Shown: piece by piece, positions 41,569 through 49,802 of the stretch
Layout: the number at the start of each line of letters is the position of its first letter
Numbering within the stretch: position 1 is the first letter of the stretch
From: Mycobacterium sp.
GTDB taxonomy: Bacteria > Actinomycetota > Actinomycetes > Mycobacteriales > Mycobacteriaceae
DNA: 64,000 nt
Direction: 5' to 3'
Assembly (NCBI GenBank): GCA_003987775.1
Contig: RXJD01000019.1
Location: 44,487 to 108,486, forward strand
Position numbers and translations under genes: made by a program
The notes under the pieces: generated by a model
The model's input: the letters and a program-made list of their open reading frames with translations, nothing else
The model's database searches: none
Told to the model about the DNA's origin: nothing

Positions 41569-42009
41569 GTGCTGGGTGTTCATCACGCCGCCATCTGTAC
41601 CGCCGATGTCGGACGCTCGCTGCGGTTCTGGCGGGACGGACTCGGATTGACGGAACTGTTCGACCACACCTTCACCGGTGACTGGCCGGAACTGTTCGGC
41701 GCCGAGACCGATCAGTTGAGATCGATCTTTCTCGGGGACCCGCAGGCACCGGACGGCGGGATCGTCGAGTTGGTGGAGTTGTCCGGGGCCGACGAGACGC
41801 CGCGCGAATACTCCGGCCCCAGGCACGGGTTCTTTCTCCTCTCGCTGCAGCGCGAGGTGGATGCGACGCTGGCCACGCTGGCGGACCTGGGCTTCACCGA
41901 CGGCGTCCGTCAGATCACCATGCCCGCCCCGGCGGGCAAGACGGTTCCGATGGCGGTGATCACCGCCCCGGACGGCGTGCTGGTCGAACTGATCGGACCC
42001 GCGGCATGA
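41569..42009 (+). CDS. VOC-superfamily (glyoxalase/dioxygenase-like) protein
   Basis: A 146-residue vicinal-oxygen-chelate protein with two beta-alpha-beta-beta-beta modules: 'VHHAAICTADVGRSLRFWRDGLGLTELFD' and 'RHGFFLLSLQREVDATLATLADLGF...APDGVLVELIGPA'. The first His (HHAAI) and the last Glu (VELIG) are in metal-ligand positions. The GTG start follows GGAAGGGGA. It overlaps the next SDR by ATGA. Members include epimerases (such as methylmalonyl-CoA epimerase), glyoxalases and dioxygenases; which applies here is not clear. Confidence 0.82.
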   Translation: MLGVHHAAICTADVGRSLRFWRDGLGLTELFDHTFTGDWPELFGAETDQLRSIFLGDPQAPDGGIVELVELSGADETPREYSGPRHGFFLLSLQREVDATLATLADLGFTDGVRQITMPAPAGKTVPMAVITAPDGVLVELIGPAA

Positions 42010-42788
42010 GCGCCTCGACTGCGCTGGTGACCGGTGGTGGCTCCGGGATCGGCCGCCAGGCCGCCGAGATGCTGCGCGATGCCGGCCACGACGTCGTCGT
42101 CTGGGATGTGGCAAATGGCGACATCGCCTGCGACATCAGCGATCTGGACTCCGTGACGGCGGCCATGGAGCAGACCGTCCGCGAGCACGGAGTGCCCACC
42201 CGGGTGGTGGCCTCGGCGGGTATCGGCTCGTCCGGTCTGTTGCTGGCCATCGATCCCGCCGAGTGGCAGCGGGTATTGGCCGTCAATCTGACCGGCACCT
42301 TCTACACGATCCGGGCGGCCGCCCAGGCCATGGTCGACGCCGAACAGGAAGGCTCGATCGTCGTCGTCTCGAGCATCAGCGGCACGGTCGCGGACCGGGA
42401 CATGGGTGCCTACTGCGTGTCCAAGGCGGGCCTGGACATGCTGGTGAAGGTCGCGGCGGTCGAGTGGGGTGTGCACGGTATCCGGGTGAACGCCGTCGGT
42501 CCCGGTGTCACCCGGACCCCGATGCTGCCCGACGCCGAGAAGTGGCCCGCCTGGGTCGAGGGCATGTCCAAGCGGACCGCGCTGCGCCGGCTGGGCGAGC
42601 CCGGCGACGTGGCGCAGGCCATTGTGGGTGTGCTCGAAATGTCCTGGGTGACAGGCCAAGTGCTGCACGCCGACGGCGGATTGTCGCTACACAGCCCGAT
42701 CGACGCCTACGGCCAGGTCGAGAAGCTGATGCGGCTCAAGAAGCTGCAGGAGCTCCACAAAGCCAAGCAGAAAGCCAGCGAGGCCTAG
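42006..42788 (+). CDS. Short-chain dehydrogenase/reductase (SDR)
   Basis: A 260-residue classical SDR: TGGGSGIGRQ cofactor loop at about residues 9-18, 'ASAGIGSSG' in place of NNAG, Ser in 'VVVSSISGTV', and YCVSK as YxxxK. The C-terminal 'GQVLHADGGLSLHSP' is typical of FabG-like enzymes. It oxidises or reduces a hydroxy/keto intermediate, with NAD the more likely cofactor as no basic residue follows the Gly motif closely. It is the last gene of the operon from 38411 and converges on the alcohol dehydrogenase, with a degenerate inverted repeat between. Confidence 0.9.
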   Translation: MSASTALVTGGGSGIGRQAAEMLRDAGHDVVVWDVANGDIACDISDLDSVTAAMEQTVREHGVPTRVVASAGIGSSGLLLAIDPAEWQRVLAVNLTGTFYTIRAAAQAMVDAEQEGSIVVVSSISGTVADRDMGAYCVSKAGLDMLVKVAAVEWGVHGIRVNAVGPGVTRTPMLPDAEKWPAWVEGMSKRTALRRLGEPGDVAQAIVGVLEMSWVTGQVLHADGGLSLHSPIDAYGQVEKLMRLKKLQELHKAKQKASEA

Positions 42789-42789
42789 C

Positions 42790-42848
42790 GTCGAGAGTGA
42801 ACCTCACGACGCAGTACCGGCGTGTCGCGTCGCCCAATTCACAGTCGG
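42790..42848. repeat. Degenerate intergenic inverted repeat, type CGAGCGTGAAC (copy e)
   Basis: GTCGAGAGTGAACCTCACGACG on the left faces CGTCGCCCAATTCACAGTCGGC on the right. The arms are decayed compared with the element at 48964-49024. It lies between converging genes, a place for a terminator. Confidence 0.45.
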
Positions 42849-42860
42849 CGGGAACCGAGT

Positions 42861-44018
42861 TTACGACAGCCCGTAATCGATTACGCCCCTGACGATTTCA
42901 CCGTTCAGCAGGTCGGCGTAGGCCTGGTTGATGTCGTCCAGGCGGTAGCGCCTGGTGATCATCTCGTCGAGTTGGAGCTGCCCGGTCTGGTAGAGCCGGG
43001 CCAGCCGGGAGATGTCGGCCTTGCCGTTGCACGAGCCGAAGATGGTGCCCGCCAACGTCTTGTTCATCAGGATGAAGTCCTGCAGGTTGATGTTGACCGA
43101 ATGTGTCAGTTGCGACGTCATACCGGTCAGGACGCAGGTGCCGCCCTTGCGGGTCAGCGCCACCGCGTCGCGAACGTCGTCGGCGGTGATCAGGGACGGT
43201 GAGACCACCACCGAGTCGGCCATCACCCCGTGGGTGAGGCCGCGCACCAGATCGGTGGCCTCGGCCACCGATGCGACGCTGTGGGTGGCGCCGAACTGCA
43301 GGGCCGACTTCTGTTTGAACTCCACCGGGTCGACAGCGATGATCTGCGCCGCCCCGTTGATCCGGGCGCCCTGGATGGCGCCGGTGCCGATGCCGCCGGC
43401 CCCGATGACCACGACGGTGTCACCGCCGCGCACCCCGGCCCGGTTGGCGGCCGAACCGTACCCGGTCGGAATCGCGCAGGACAGCAGGGCACTGGGCACC
43501 AGCGGCAGCTCGCGTTCGATCTTGATCAGCGAATTCACCGATACCACAGTGTGTTTCGCGAAAGCGCCGACCTTCGCCAAATGGCCCAGCGGCTTGCCGT
43601 CGGCGGTGTGGTGCCGGAAGGTGCCGTCGGTCGGCATGCCCGGGATCATGGTGCCCATGCCGGTGTCGCAGAGGTACTCCATGCCGGTGGCGCACCAACG
43701 GCACTGGCCGCAGACGGCGACGAACGACATCACCACGTGATCGCCCACCGCGAAATCGGTGACGTCGGGCCCGACTTCGCGCACGATGCCCGATCCCTCA
43801 TGGCCGCCGATCATCGGGAACATGGTCGGCAATCCCATGGCTTTCATCACCTCGTTGGGCGCCGACATGTCGCCCTTGAGGATGTGGTCGTCGGAATGGC
43901 ACAGCCCCGCTGCGGCCATCTCGACCAGGGCCTCGCCGGCCCGCGGCGCGTCGAGTTCGAAGTCTTCCACCGACCACGGTCCGCCGATGCCGTGCAGGAT
44001 CGCCGCGCGGCTCTTCAT
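42861..44018 (-). CDS. Zinc-dependent, NDMA-type alcohol dehydrogenase
   Basis: A 385-residue medium-chain dehydrogenase. The catalytic zinc site is Cys in GLCHSDDH and His in GGHEGSG. The structural zinc has four cysteines in 'CGQCRWCATGMEYLC', and the Rossmann motif is GAGGIGTGAIQGA. The inserted region 'DTGMGTMIPGMPTDGTFRHHTADGKPLGHLAKVGAFAKHTVV' matches the actinobacterial NDMA-dependent (bound-NAD, mycofactocin-linked) alcohol dehydrogenase group. The ATG at 44018 overlaps the P450 stop by ATGA, so P450 and dehydrogenase work together: hydroxylation followed by oxidation to the aldehyde or ketone. Mycofactocin genes are not in the window. Confidence 0.88.
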   Translation of the reverse strand: MKSRAAILHGIGGPWSVEDFELDAPRAGEALVEMAAAGLCHSDDHILKGDMSAPNEVMKAMGLPTMFPMIGGHEGSGIVREVGPDVTDFAVGDHVVMSFVAVCGQCRWCATGMEYLCDTGMGTMIPGMPTDGTFRHHTADGKPLGHLAKVGAFAKHTVVSVNSLIKIERELPLVPSALLSCAIPTGYGSAANRAGVRGGDTVVVIGAGGIGTGAIQGARINGAAQIIAVDPVEFKQKSALQFGATHSVASVAEATDLVRGLTHGVMADSVVVSPSLITADDVRDAVALTRKGGTCVLTGMTSQLTHSVNINLQDFILMNKTLAGTIFGSCNGKADISRLARLYQTGQLQLDEMITRRYRLDDINQAYADLLNGEIVRGVIDYGLS

Positions 44019-45241
44019 GAGGCGGGGCTGAAGGTGACGGGCAGTTTGTTGGGGGAGCGGAAGACGAGCCCGACGATCTTGGACTCCTCGCCGGTGCCGT
44101 CGTCTGCCACGAACTTCAGATCTTTCACCCTGTCGAACAAGCTGTTGAGCATCACCCGCGTCTCCAGCCGGGCCAGGTGCATGCCCAGACACATGTGAAT
44201 GCCGCCGGCGAAGGCGATGTGGGCCTGACGCGGGCGGCGGATGTCGAAAGTATTCGGGTCGGTCCACCGGGTTTCGTCGCGGTTGGCCGAGCCCATGCAC
44301 ATGTCGATCTGCGCGCCGGCCGGAATCGTCTTGCCGCCCAGTTCGATTTCCCGGGTGGTGGTGCGCATGACCATGGTGAGCGGGGTTTCGTAACGCAGGC
44401 CCTCTTCCATCGCCACCGGGATCAGCGAGCGGTCCCGGTAGACCATCTCCAGCTGTTCGGGGTTGGTCAGCAGGGCGTACAACAGGTTCCCCGACGACCG
44501 ATAGGTGGTTTCCAGTCCGGCTGGCAACAACAGGCGCAGGAACGCGATGATGGCCTCGTCGGTCAGCTTCTCCCCGTCGATCTCGGCGGCCACCAGATCG
44601 CCGATGATGTCGTTGGTGAGCTTGCGGCGACGCTGTTCGACCTGGTTGAGGAAGTAACCGTGCAACTCGCCCGCCGCGGTCAGGCCGGCCATGATGTCGG
44701 ACGAGATCGAAATCAGATCCAGCGACAGACGACGGAACATATCGAGGTCTTCGCGCGGCAGACCGAGCAGTTCGGAGATGATCCGGGTGGGGAACTCGAA
44801 CGTCAGCGCCTTCACCAGATCGGCGTGGCCGTCGGCCTTGATCTCGTCGATCAGTTGGTCACAGACCGGCCCGATCACCGAGGGTTCCCAGCGTTCCAGC
44901 GCCGTGGCCCGAAACGCCTTGGCCACCAGGCTGCGATGGTCATGGTGCTCTTTGCCGCCCATCGCCAGGATGGTGTGTCCCATCACCAGGCCGATGGTCT
45001 CGTCGTACTTCGCCGAGGTGAAGGTGGCGTCGTCACGGAAGCCCTGGAACACATCGTCGTATCCGAACAGCACCCATTCATCGCTGGGGCGCAATTCCTC
45101 CGGAACCTGCTCGGTGTCCATCAGGCCGCCATGCCACACCGGGTCGGTACGGCGCATGTACTCGAAGAAGGGGTACGGACTGTTCTCGCCGGTGAAATCG
45201 AGCGCGACCGGCGCGCCCTCTTGATTGGTGCTGAGCGTCAC
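44015..45241 (-). CDS. Cytochrome P450
   Basis: A 408-residue P450. The I-helix is LLPAGLETTYRS (Glu in place of Asp before the Thr pair), the ExxR is in EEGLRYETPLTMVMR, and the heme loop FAGGIHMCLGMHLARLE has Cys351. The N-terminal 'YPFFEYMRRTDPVWHGGLMDT' and 'GKEHHDHRSLVAKAF' are typical of actinobacterial P450s. The start is a GTG with a GGAGG site. It is first gene of the minus-strand unit with the NDMA-type dehydrogenase. Upstream is an AT-rich palindrome different from the nine-site motif. Its substrate is probably a terpenoid-like or lipid compound. Confidence 0.92.
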   Translation of the reverse strand: MTLSTNQEGAPVALDFTGENSPYPFFEYMRRTDPVWHGGLMDTEQVPEELRPSDEWVLFGYDDVFQGFRDDATFTSAKYDETIGLVMGHTILAMGGKEHHDHRSLVAKAFRATALERWEPSVIGPVCDQLIDEIKADGHADLVKALTFEFPTRIISELLGLPREDLDMFRRLSLDLISISSDIMAGLTAAGELHGYFLNQVEQRRRKLTNDIIGDLVAAEIDGEKLTDEAIIAFLRLLLPAGLETTYRSSGNLLYALLTNPEQLEMVYRDRSLIPVAMEEGLRYETPLTMVMRTTTREIELGGKTIPAGAQIDMCMGSANRDETRWTDPNTFDIRRPRQAHIAFAGGIHMCLGMHLARLETRVMLNSLFDRVKDLKFVADDGTGEESKIVGLVFRSPNKLPVTFSPAS

Positions 45242-45303
45242 CAGCGCTCCTCCCTGAGCAACCGAGTTTGCCCGTGGACACGCGGGCCGGAAAGCGGAAT
45301 GTC

Positions 45304-45323
45304 GCTATCATAATATAAATAGC
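45304..45323. promoter_or_regulatory. AT-rich palindrome in the P450/Rieske-ferredoxin divergent promoter
   Basis: GCTAT, 10 AT-rich bases, ATAGC. It is unusually AT-rich for this genome and lies midway between the divergent starts at 45241 and 45374. It may hold the -10 boxes of one or both promoters or an operator. It does not match the TACnGTA motif, so this divergent pair is probably controlled separately. Confidence 0.4.
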
Positions 45324-45373
45324 AACCTAGACGACAACGGCTGGCCCCCACGAGCGAAGGCGGTGACACCCCG

Positions 45374-45733
45374 ATGCCACAACGCCGATTCGTGTGCACG
45401 CTCGAGGACCTGCCGCCCGGGGCGATGAAGTTGGTCGACATAGGGAAATTCGGGGTCGGTGTGTACAACGTGCGCGGCGCGCTGTACGCGATCGTGAATT
45501 ACTGCTCGCACGAGGGCGCTCCGCTGTGCCTCGGCCTGCTGGGCGGCACCAACGAGCCGGCACCCGAGGAGCCGGGCGGGGTGCGTCGGGTGCGGGACGG
45601 CCAGATCGTCCGATGCCCTTGGCACAACTGGGAATTCGACATCACCACCGGGCGCAATGTAGCCGATCCGGCTCGGCGCGTCCGGACGTATCCGGTGGAT
45701 GTCGCCGATGGGGAAGTGTTCGTGACCGCATGA
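45374..45733 (+). CDS. Rieske [2Fe-2S] ferredoxin-like protein
   Basis: A 119-residue single-domain Rieske protein. The cluster ligands are in CSHEGA (Cys and His) and CPWHNWEF (Cys and His), with an insertion between them ('GGTNEPAPEEPGGVRRVRDG'). The C-terminus 'RVRTYPVDVADGEVFVTA' closes the fold. It transfers single electrons in the cytosol, perhaps to the Rieske oxygenase at 30904 or to a P450. It overlaps the amidohydrolase by ATGA. No ferredoxin reductase is adjacent. Confidence 0.87.
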   Translation: MPQRRFVCTLEDLPPGAMKLVDIGKFGVGVYNVRGALYAIVNYCSHEGAPLCLGLLGGTNEPAPEEPGGVRRVRDGQIVRCPWHNWEFDITTGRNVADPARRVRTYPVDVADGEVFVTA

Positions 45734-46800
45734 TCGGCCCAGTCGTCGACGCCAACGTCCAGCCGCATTTCCGCTACAACGCCGAAATCCGGCGTTATCT
45801 CCCTGCCGCCCACCAGCTGCGCTCCATCCCCGACGTCGAACAGCAGTGGTACCAAGCGCCCGGCGGCGACCACCGCGCCGACCTCTACGGCGACGGATAC
45901 CCGGGTTCGGATCCCGAGATCGTCAGCCGGCATCTGTTCGACGAGGGCCCCCCGGAATCGCGGGCAAGCTACGCCATCCTGAACCCGCTGACCCGCGGCA
46001 ACATCGCCGACTACCTGCTGAACAGCCGTATCTGCGCCGCGGTCAACGACTGGCTGCTGGACCGGTGGCTCGAACCCGACACCACCGACCGTTTCAGGGG
46101 CACCATCCGGGTCAATCCCGAAGACCCCAAGGGTGCGGTCGCCGAGATCGAGCGCCTCGCCGGCCATCCCAAGCTGGTGCAGGTCGGCGTGCCGATGCAG
46201 TCGCGCGAGCCGTTCGGCAAGCCGATGTTCGAACCCATCTGGGAGGCCGCGGCCGCCCATGGTCTGCCGGTGGCGGTGCACATCAACGGCGGCAACGGCG
46301 TCGACCATCCGCCGACGTTCGCCGGGCATGCCCACACCTATCCGGGTTACGCGTCGTTCATGCCCCTGAACTACTTCGTGCACCTGGCCACCCTGATTGT
46401 CGAGGGGATGTTCGGCCGGCACCCCGGACTGAAGTTCGTGTTCGCCGACGGCGGCTACGACATCCTCACACCGCTGATGTGGCGACTGGACACCTTCTGG
46501 CTGTCGATGCGCGATCAGACGCCGTGGGTGGACCGGTATCCGAGCGAATACCTGCCCGGCCATGTCCGGTTCTGTTCCTCGGCGCTGGACGGATCTCCGA
46601 CGGCCGGGCACGCGGCCCGCTGGATGGACTTCTCCGGCAAGGCGGATCTGGTGATGTACGGGTCGGGTTATCCGCACTGGTCGACGACGCAGGCCGCCGA
46701 CGCGGCCGCCGGTCTCAGTGCCGAGCAACGCCGAAAAGTGTTGTGGCAAAACGCCAGCGATCTGTATGGCTTGACGGTGAGTGAAGGAAGCGCGTTATGA
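45730..46800 (+). CDS. Amidohydrolase_2 homologue lacking key metal-site residues
   Basis: A 356-residue member of the PF04909-like amidohydrolases. It has 'ERLAGHPKLVQVGVPMQSREPFGKPMFEPIWEAAAAHGLPVAVHING' and 'GRHPGLKFVFADGGYD'. At the N-terminus the usual DxDxH is DANVQPH, and near the C-terminus the SDWPH/TDYPH motif reads SGYPH with Gly313 in place of the catalytic Asp. The gene immediately downstream has both motifs. This looks like a degenerate partner subunit of a heteromeric enzyme, or a non-catalytic binder. It overlaps neighbours by ATGA on both sides, which supports a fixed ratio with the active paralogue. Confidence 0.82.
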   Translation: MIGPVVDANVQPHFRYNAEIRRYLPAAHQLRSIPDVEQQWYQAPGGDHRADLYGDGYPGSDPEIVSRHLFDEGPPESRASYAILNPLTRGNIADYLLNSRICAAVNDWLLDRWLEPDTTDRFRGTIRVNPEDPKGAVAEIERLAGHPKLVQVGVPMQSREPFGKPMFEPIWEAAAAHGLPVAVHINGGNGVDHPPTFAGHAHTYPGYASFMPLNYFVHLATLIVEGMFGRHPGLKFVFADGGYDILTPLMWRLDTFWLSMRDQTPWVDRYPSEYLPGHVRFCSSALDGSPTAGHAARWMDFSGKADLVMYGSGYPHWSTTQAADAAAGLSAEQRRKVLWQNASDLYGLTVSEGSAL

Positions 46801-47963
46801 CGATCGTGGAACGGTCCGAGCAGGACACAACGCAGGATGTCGCGGTCACCGTCGTCGACACCGATGTGCACCCGTTGCCCGTCTCCGCCGAGGTGCTCAA
46901 GTCCTACGCGCCCGCCGAGTGGGTGGACAAGATCTGGCCGACCGGCAACGCGGTGACGCCCGTGCCGCACTTTTATGACACCCCCGATTCGTACAAGACG
47001 ATGTCGATGCGACTGGACGCCGCCCCGCCGGGCGGTGGATTCGCCGGCAGCGACCCTGACTACGCCGCCAAGCAACTGCTTCTCGACGCGGGCGTCAGCA
47101 TCGCGTCGCTGGAGCCGATGTGCGACGCGCAGTTACCCCAGGCCGAGCACGTGCTGAAGTCGACCTACAACGACTGGCTGGCCGACGTCTGGCTGGACAA
47201 ACACAACTGGCACGGCCGGTGGCGCGGCTCGATCAGTGTCAGCGCGCAGACGCCCGAGCAGGCGGCACGTGAGGTCGAGCGGTGGGCGGGACATCCCTAC
47301 ATGCATCAGGTGCTGATGACGCCGCAGACTCGCGGAATACCCTTCGGCAACCAGCATTTCGACCCGCTCTATGCCGCGGCGGCGCGCAACGGGCTGCCGG
47401 TGGCCACCCACCTGATGGGGCAGACGCCGTTCGAGCTGATTCCGATCTACCCGGTCGGCAACCCCGCGCACTGGCATGACTTCTTCGCGTCCTGGCCGCT
47501 GCTCTATGTCTCACATCTGATGAGCCTGGTGTTCGACGGCGCATTCGACCGCCATCCCGATCTGCGGGTGGTGTTCATCGAGGGCGGCTTCACCTGGGCG
47601 ATGCCGGTGATGACGCGCATGGACCGGATCTGGGAGGCGCGCCGCGGCGATCTGCCGCACGTGCGCCGACGTCCCTCGGAGTACGTGCGCGAGCACGTGC
47701 GGTTCACCACCCAACCGCTGGAAGACGCCGACACCGTGCAGTTCCGCGAGTATCTGGAAATGATGGATCTCGGTGACAACCTGATGTTCTCCACCGACTA
47801 CCCGCACTGGAGCTACGACTCCCCGATGTATGCGATCAACCGGTTCCCCCGCGACCAGCGGGAGCGGATCATGCGCGGCAACGCGACGGCGCTCTACGGT
47901 CTGCCCGGCACCGTCAAGGCCCTGCCCGGCGAGCGCGTCGACGGCGGTACGGTTCTCGATTAG
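46797..47963 (+). CDS. Amidohydrolase family protein (amidohydrolase_2), motifs intact
   Basis: A 388-residue metal-dependent hydrolase or decarboxylase with VVDTDVHPLP at about residues 17-26, 'GLPVATHLMG' as the second metal-ligand strand, 'VFIEGGFTWAMPVMTRMDRIWEARRGDLPHVRRRPSEYVREHVRF' and the Asp motif FSTDYPHWSYD. It is probably the active partner of the upstream homologue, which shares 'MDRIW/LDTFW' and 'PSEYLP/PSEYVR' segments. ATGA overlap couples the two. The reaction is likely hydrolysis of a carbon-carbon or amide-like bond or a decarboxylation; the substrate is not known. Confidence 0.87.
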   Translation: MTIVERSEQDTTQDVAVTVVDTDVHPLPVSAEVLKSYAPAEWVDKIWPTGNAVTPVPHFYDTPDSYKTMSMRLDAAPPGGGFAGSDPDYAAKQLLLDAGVSIASLEPMCDAQLPQAEHVLKSTYNDWLADVWLDKHNWHGRWRGSISVSAQTPEQAAREVERWAGHPYMHQVLMTPQTRGIPFGNQHFDPLYAAAARNGLPVATHLMGQTPFELIPIYPVGNPAHWHDFFASWPLLYVSHLMSLVFDGAFDRHPDLRVVFIEGGFTWAMPVMTRMDRIWEARRGDLPHVRRRPSEYVREHVRFTTQPLEDADTVQFREYLEMMDLGDNLMFSTDYPHWSYDSPMYAINRFPRDQRERIMRGNATALYGLPGTVKALPGERVDGGTVLD

Positions 47964-47995
47964 CCGTTGACCGTCGAGCCGGAAGGCCAGAGGGC

Positions 47996-48955
47996 ATGAC
48001 ACAAACGAATCTCACGCGGCCGCAGGGACTGGGCCGTATCGACCCTGAACTCCGAGACGCCGCCGCCGCACTGGGCACGGTCGAGTTCAGCGCCGACACG
48101 TTGCCGGCCGAGCGGGAACGTGCCGACCGGGCCGCCGCCGAACGCGCGTCCGCGGTCGACACCACCGGCGTCACCGTCGAATCGCGGACGATTCCCGGCC
48201 CGGACGGCGGCGAACTGAACGTGCGGCTCTACCGTGGCGCCACCGCCACGGGCGTGCCGCTGCTGATCTACGCCCACGGTGGCGCGTTCGTCACCGGCAA
48301 CCTGGACACCGACCATGCGCACTGTGTGGAGCTGGCCCGGGACGCCGATTGTCTGCTGGTGTCGGTCGACTACCGGCTCGCTCCGGAGCACCCCTGCCCG
48401 GCCGCCCTCGACGATGTCGAGGCGGCGCTGTGGTGGGCGATTGGGCATGCGTCCGAACTCGACATCGACGCCGGGCGCCTGGCCGTGATGGGCCGCGACG
48501 CCGGCGGCGCGCTGGTCGCCGGAGTCGCCCAGCGCGTGTTCGATGCGGAGGGGCCCAGGATCGCCGTGCAGATCCTGCATCAGCCGATGCTCGACTCCGA
48601 CGCGACGCCCTCGCGGCGGGAATTCCAGCGCACACCCGGGCTCAACGGTCCGGCGGTCAGCCGGGCGTGGGGGCACTACCTCGGGCACGCCACCGCCACC
48701 GGACAGCTGGTGCCCGCACACCGCGCCAACCTGGAGGGGCTCCCGCCGGCGTTCGTCAGCTGCTCCGACGTCGACCCGTGCCGCGACGAAGCCATCGACT
48801 ACGCCAACCGGCTGTTGCATGCCTACGTCCCCGCCAGCCTGCACGTCATCGCCGCAACGTTCCATGGGTTCGACTCTGTGGTGCCCGATTGGGTTGTCTC
48901 GCAGGAGAACCGGGCGCTGCACGCCCAGACGCTGCGCCGCGCGTTCGCGGTCTGA
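47996..48955 (+). CDS. HSL-type esterase homologue with Ser-to-Asp at the nucleophile
   Basis: A 319-residue alpha/beta-hydrolase of the hormone-sensitive-lipase branch. The oxyanion motif HGG is in YAHGGAFVTG, the 'DYRLAPEHPCPAALDDVEAAL' block is present, the acid is in CSDVDPCRDEA and the His in TFHGFDS. At the GDSAGG elbow the protein reads GRDAGG, so the nucleophile position (D168) is aspartate. A serine esterase mechanism is not possible as read. It may have changed chemistry, as an Asp nucleophile is used by dehalogenases and epoxide hydrolases, or it may be inactive. It follows the amidohydrolase pair by 32 bases with an AGG site. Confidence 0.85.
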   Translation: MTQTNLTRPQGLGRIDPELRDAAAALGTVEFSADTLPAERERADRAAAERASAVDTTGVTVESRTIPGPDGGELNVRLYRGATATGVPLLIYAHGGAFVTGNLDTDHAHCVELARDADCLLVSVDYRLAPEHPCPAALDDVEAALWWAIGHASELDIDAGRLAVMGRDAGGALVAGVAQRVFDAEGPRIAVQILHQPMLDSDATPSRREFQRTPGLNGPAVSRAWGHYLGHATATGQLVPAHRANLEGLPPAFVSCSDVDPCRDEAIDYANRLLHAYVPASLHVIAATFHGFDSVVPDWVVSQENRALHAQTLRRAFAV

Positions 48956-48963
48956 TCACGCGC

Positions 48964-49024
48964 GCCGAGCGTGAACACAGGGCGGAATTCGGGCGCCGTA
49001 TCTCGCCCTCGGTTCACGCTCGGC
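48964..49024. repeat. Intergenic inverted repeat, type CGAGCGTGAAC (copy d)
   Basis: GCCGAGCGTGAAC at the left is the exact complement of GTTCACGCTCGGC at the right, with partly paired GGGCGGAATTC and CGCCCTCG inside. It lies between the converging esterase-like and Mce-associated genes and probably serves as a two-way terminator. It is a different sequence family from the GAGCAG type but has a similar size and position. Confidence 0.75.
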
Positions 49025-49037
49025 GGAAGGGGTCGGG

Positions 49038-49802
49038 CTAAACCGGCGTGAACTTGGTGATCAGCCACTTCCCGTCGACCAGAGCCAGATTCACCAGTGC
49101 GCTGCTCGCCGCCATCGACGGTTCCGGATTGTCCTTGCTGGTCGTGCTCTGGTCCACGAAGACCAGCACCACCGCGGAGTCCGGGTGCAACTCCTGCACC
49201 GCGGCGCGCATGACGTGGGCCGAGGTCTTCAGCGACTTCTGTTTGGCCGCCGGCGCGACGATCTGCTGCGTGAACTGGTCGTAGTACGACAGGAAGTCGC
49301 CGGTCAAATGCGAGCGGGCCGAGGCGAAGTCTTTGTCGAGGGTGTCCGGCGCATAGGACAGCAATGCGACCGTTCCGTCCGAGGCCGCGCTGACCGCCGC
49401 ACGCCCCACGCTGGGGCTGGTCCGCTGGTCGGGCCGGTGATAGTGGGCGTACAGCCATGCCGTCACGCCACCGGAGATCAGCACCAGCACGATCAGCAGC
49501 ACCGGAATGGGCCTGACGGTGATCTTGCGGCTCCAGATGTCGCGCCGCCAGTTCGGCTTGCGCTGCGCGGGCTCGGCGTCCTCGGCGGCGTGAACCTCGG
49601 GTTCGTCTTCGACGTCGGCGTCCTCGTCGACGGCTTCGGCGACGTCTGCGTCGGAATAGTGGTCTGAGTAGTTGTCGGGATGGTCGTCGGAGTAGGTGTC
49701 CAACTCGTCGTCGCGATCCTCGCCGAGGGTGTCGATCACCGTGGTTTCGGTGTCGTCGGCGGGGTGCTTGGTGGCGTTCGATTCGCGTTCGTCATCGCTC
49801 AC
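49038..49802 (-). CDS. Mce-associated membrane protein (Rv1362c-like)
   Basis: A 254-residue protein. The N-terminal 90 residues are acidic and disordered (Asp/Glu/Tyr/Ser-rich). One membrane segment is at about 97-117 ('[21 protein letters not shown]'), and the outer domain has the Mce-associated pattern '[70 protein letters not shown]'. Proteins of this kind stabilise Mce lipid-import complexes. Start is GTG, overlapping the upstream stop (GTGA). The pair directly precedes an Rv1364c-like gene and rsfA, as Rv1362c-Rv1363c do in M. tuberculosis. Confidence 0.85.
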   Translation of the reverse strand: MSDDERESNATKHPADDTETTVIDTLGEDRDDELDTYSDDHPDNYSDHYSDADVAEAVDEDADVEDEPEVHAAEDAEPAQRKPNWRRDIWSRKITVRPIPVLLIVLVLISGGVTAWLYAHYHRPDQRTSPSVGRAAVSAASDGTVALLSYAPDTLDKDFASARSHLTGDFLSYYDQFTQQIVAPAAKQKSLKTSAHVMRAAVQELHPDSAVVLVFVDQSTTSKDNPEPSMAASSALVNLALVDGKWLITKFTPV

